Positions 4,797 through 5,929 of a stretch of DNA of 5,929 nt are shown here, in pieces. The translations under genes were made by a program, and so were the position numbers. The stretch is from an uncultured Myxococcales bacterium. GTDB lineage: Bacteria; Myxococcota_A; Polyangia; Polyangiales; Polyangiaceae. Below the pieces are notes generated by a model. It was not told the origin of the DNA and searched no databases. It saw only the letters and a program-made list of their open reading frames with translations. The stretch's first letter is position 1, and every line of letters starts with the position of its first letter. The stretch spans positions 1-5,929 of the forward strand of contig CALKVG010000058.1 of the NCBI GenBank assembly GCA_937998045.1. The letters run 5' to 3'.

Positions 4797-5884
4797 TCAG
4801 CGTAGCAACGAACGGTGGGCGCCCTCACCAGGACCGAGCAAGACTTGCACGGCTGCGCGGGGCACGGCGAAGGTCGCCTCGATTCCCGCGATTCGTGCGA
4901 AGTAAGCTTCGGCCGATCCGACGCGCGTGAGAGCCCCGATAGCGATTCGCGTTTCGCTGGAGTTGCCCGCGTCGGACCGCAAAGTCGCGCGAATCTCCAG
5001 CGTGGGCGCCGAGAAGCCTTCGCCTGGTGCCGGCGGGCCGGTGTGCAGCGCGGCGCTCGCGGACAGTGCGCCCAGAGCGGCTTCGACGGCCTCTCCGCTC
5101 GCGGCAGCGTCTGCCTGCGATTGTTTGGTCTGCAGCGCGAGCGCCGGGACATCGCCTTCGCCGTTCGTCAGCCAGCGACCGCCGCCGGCGCGCGAGAAAG
5201 CGACTCGCCGTCCGTCGCGCACGAGCGCGATCTCTTGGAGCGCTGCGAGGTCGAGATGGAATTGCGTCCGGTCGATCGCCAGGTGCGATGCGGTATCGCG
5301 CAGGTCGGCCGGAGCGACGAAGACGGCGCCGTCACCAGGCAAGCGCGCGTATACGCCGCCCTCTCCAGGGGCGCCGAACTCGACAATCGCCCGCTCGTCG
5401 GCGCCGGAGCCCCCGTCCATCCTGAAGGCGATCTGGCATGAGCCAGGGCCGCCGAAGCCGAACGTCCCGTCGTCCGCGTCGGCAATCCAGGCCTCCGCCT
5501 TGGCGTGCGCGAACGCCTCGACGAGGTCCGCGACCGACAGCGCGTCGGCGACGAAGCCCAAGGGCTTGCGCAGCGTCCAGACGCCGTGAAGCAGCTCGAG
5601 GCGCTGCGGCTCGCTGCAGGTGTCGTCGACGCCCACGATGGATCCAGCGTCGAACCGCACGCGCGACCGGTCCCTGGGTTGTGAGCGCCAAATGGCACGC
5701 CCGCGGAGGGTCGCCGACTGTGGCCAGAAGCGCCGTGCCACGGCGGCGCGAAGCCGGAGGATCGCGCCGTCTTCTCGACGCCTCATCGGGCTCGATCCGT
5801 CGGGGCCCGGCAGACCTACCTCGACGACCTCGGAAAATCCATCGCCCGCGCGCACGATCGTCGCGCGAGCGGACACCGCAAAGG
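4797..5884 (-). CDS. DUF4340-type repeat protein, 5' partial at the contig edge
   Basis: The frame is open to the last genomic base (5884), so the N-terminus is missing. A GTG at 5876 would give 359 residues, and they contain no membrane helix or signal, whereas DUF4340 proteins usually begin with a membrane anchor. Numbered from 5876, the protein repeats a module of 'R-[LIV] x L ... W x L ... P ... D ... A', then a strand-rich stretch ending 'E-F/I-G ... G-x-Y-A/F-x-R ... G ... A-x-F-V/A-V/A-P/A'. One copy is at ~72-202 (GVWTLRKP at 98-105, GGVYARLPGDGAVFVAPADL at 173-192) and another at ~211-347 (GGRWL at 232-236, EAYFARIAGIEATFAVPRAA at 323-342). The tail of an earlier copy is at ~16-63. 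DUF4340 proteins have no known enzymatic role and, from family knowledge, are often next to gliding-type ABC transporter genes, which would lie beyond this edge. The stop is 8 nt before the cyclo-ligase start, a probable operon. The DUF4340 assignment is from pattern and is not certain. Confidence 0.75.
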
Positions 5885-5929
5885 CTGTCTCTTATACACA
5901 TCTCCGAGCCCACGAGACAGGCAGAAATC
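5885..5929. other. Sequencing adapter with i7 index, not genomic
   Basis: Bases 5885-5918 are the reverse complement of the adapter at 7-40 and start with the 19-bp Tn5 mosaic end (5885-5903). Bases 5919-5926 (AGGCAGAA) read as an 8-nt i7 index (N703 as I recall it), and 5927-5929 (ATC) are the first bases of the P7 tail. On the minus strand the adapter gives a TAA (5894-5892) in frame with the DUF4340 gene, which falsely makes that gene look complete. Confidence 0.97.

Noticed and set aside
4478..5152. A 224-codon minus-strand frame bridging the DUF4340 and cyclo-ligase genes
   Set aside because: Arg/Pro/Ser-rich shadow in a different frame from two family-supported genes.
5332..5913. A 193-residue minus-strand frame starting MGSEMCIRDS
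   Set aside because: It starts in adapter and is an arginine-rich shadow of the DUF4340 gene in another frame.
1..5929. A linear element or transposon bounded by 40-bp perfect terminal inverted repeats
   Set aside because: The repeats are the Nextera adapter with index and Tn5 mosaic end; no transposase or target duplication is present.

Overview
The window is a GC-rich (roughly two-thirds G+C by eye) bacterial contig whose outer ends are not genomic. Bases 1-40 and 5885-5929 are Nextera/Tn5 library adapter in opposite orientation, so the biological insert is about 41-5884. The style of the genes (arginine/alanine-rich GC-biased proteins, very small membrane hypotheticals, a repeated DUF4340 protein) suggests a myxobacterium-like (Myxococcota/Polyangia) or other deltaproteobacterial-type chromosome. 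This is a judgement from style only: there is no rRNA or other marker gene.

Layout. (1) 66-197 (+): a 43-residue protein with one membrane segment and a His-rich tail. (2) 257-454 (-): a 65-residue protein with two membrane segments, convergent with (1). (3) 610-969 (+): an unrecognised 119-residue protein, probably beta-rich. (4) 997-1560 (-): a MarR-family regulator, convergent with (3); a weak inverted repeat carries both stop codons. (5) 1806-2273 (+): a Fur-family metalloregulator, divergent from the MarR gene across 245 bp. (6) 2537-4162 (+): a 541-residue MFS transporter of the metabolite:H+ symporter (MHS) type with a ~95-residue periplasmic insert holding two cysteines. (7) 4150-4788 (-): 5-formyltetrahydrofolate cyclo-ligase, tail-to-tail with the transporter and overlapping it by 13 bp. 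(8) 4797-5884 (-): a DUF4340-type protein with internal repeats, 5'-truncated by the contig edge, 8 nt upstream of the cyclo-ligase and probably in one operon with it.

How the genes relate. The only co-transcribed pair that can be argued is DUF4340 plus cyclo-ligase. The divergent MarR/Fur pair could share a control region, but no operator is convincing. The rest looks like ordinary chromosomal housekeeping and accessory genes. I found no defence system, mobile element, CRISPR array, tRNA, rRNA or coherent new system. The adapter ends are the strongest anomaly, because they look like 40-bp terminal inverted repeats and they create false starts and a false stop at both edges.
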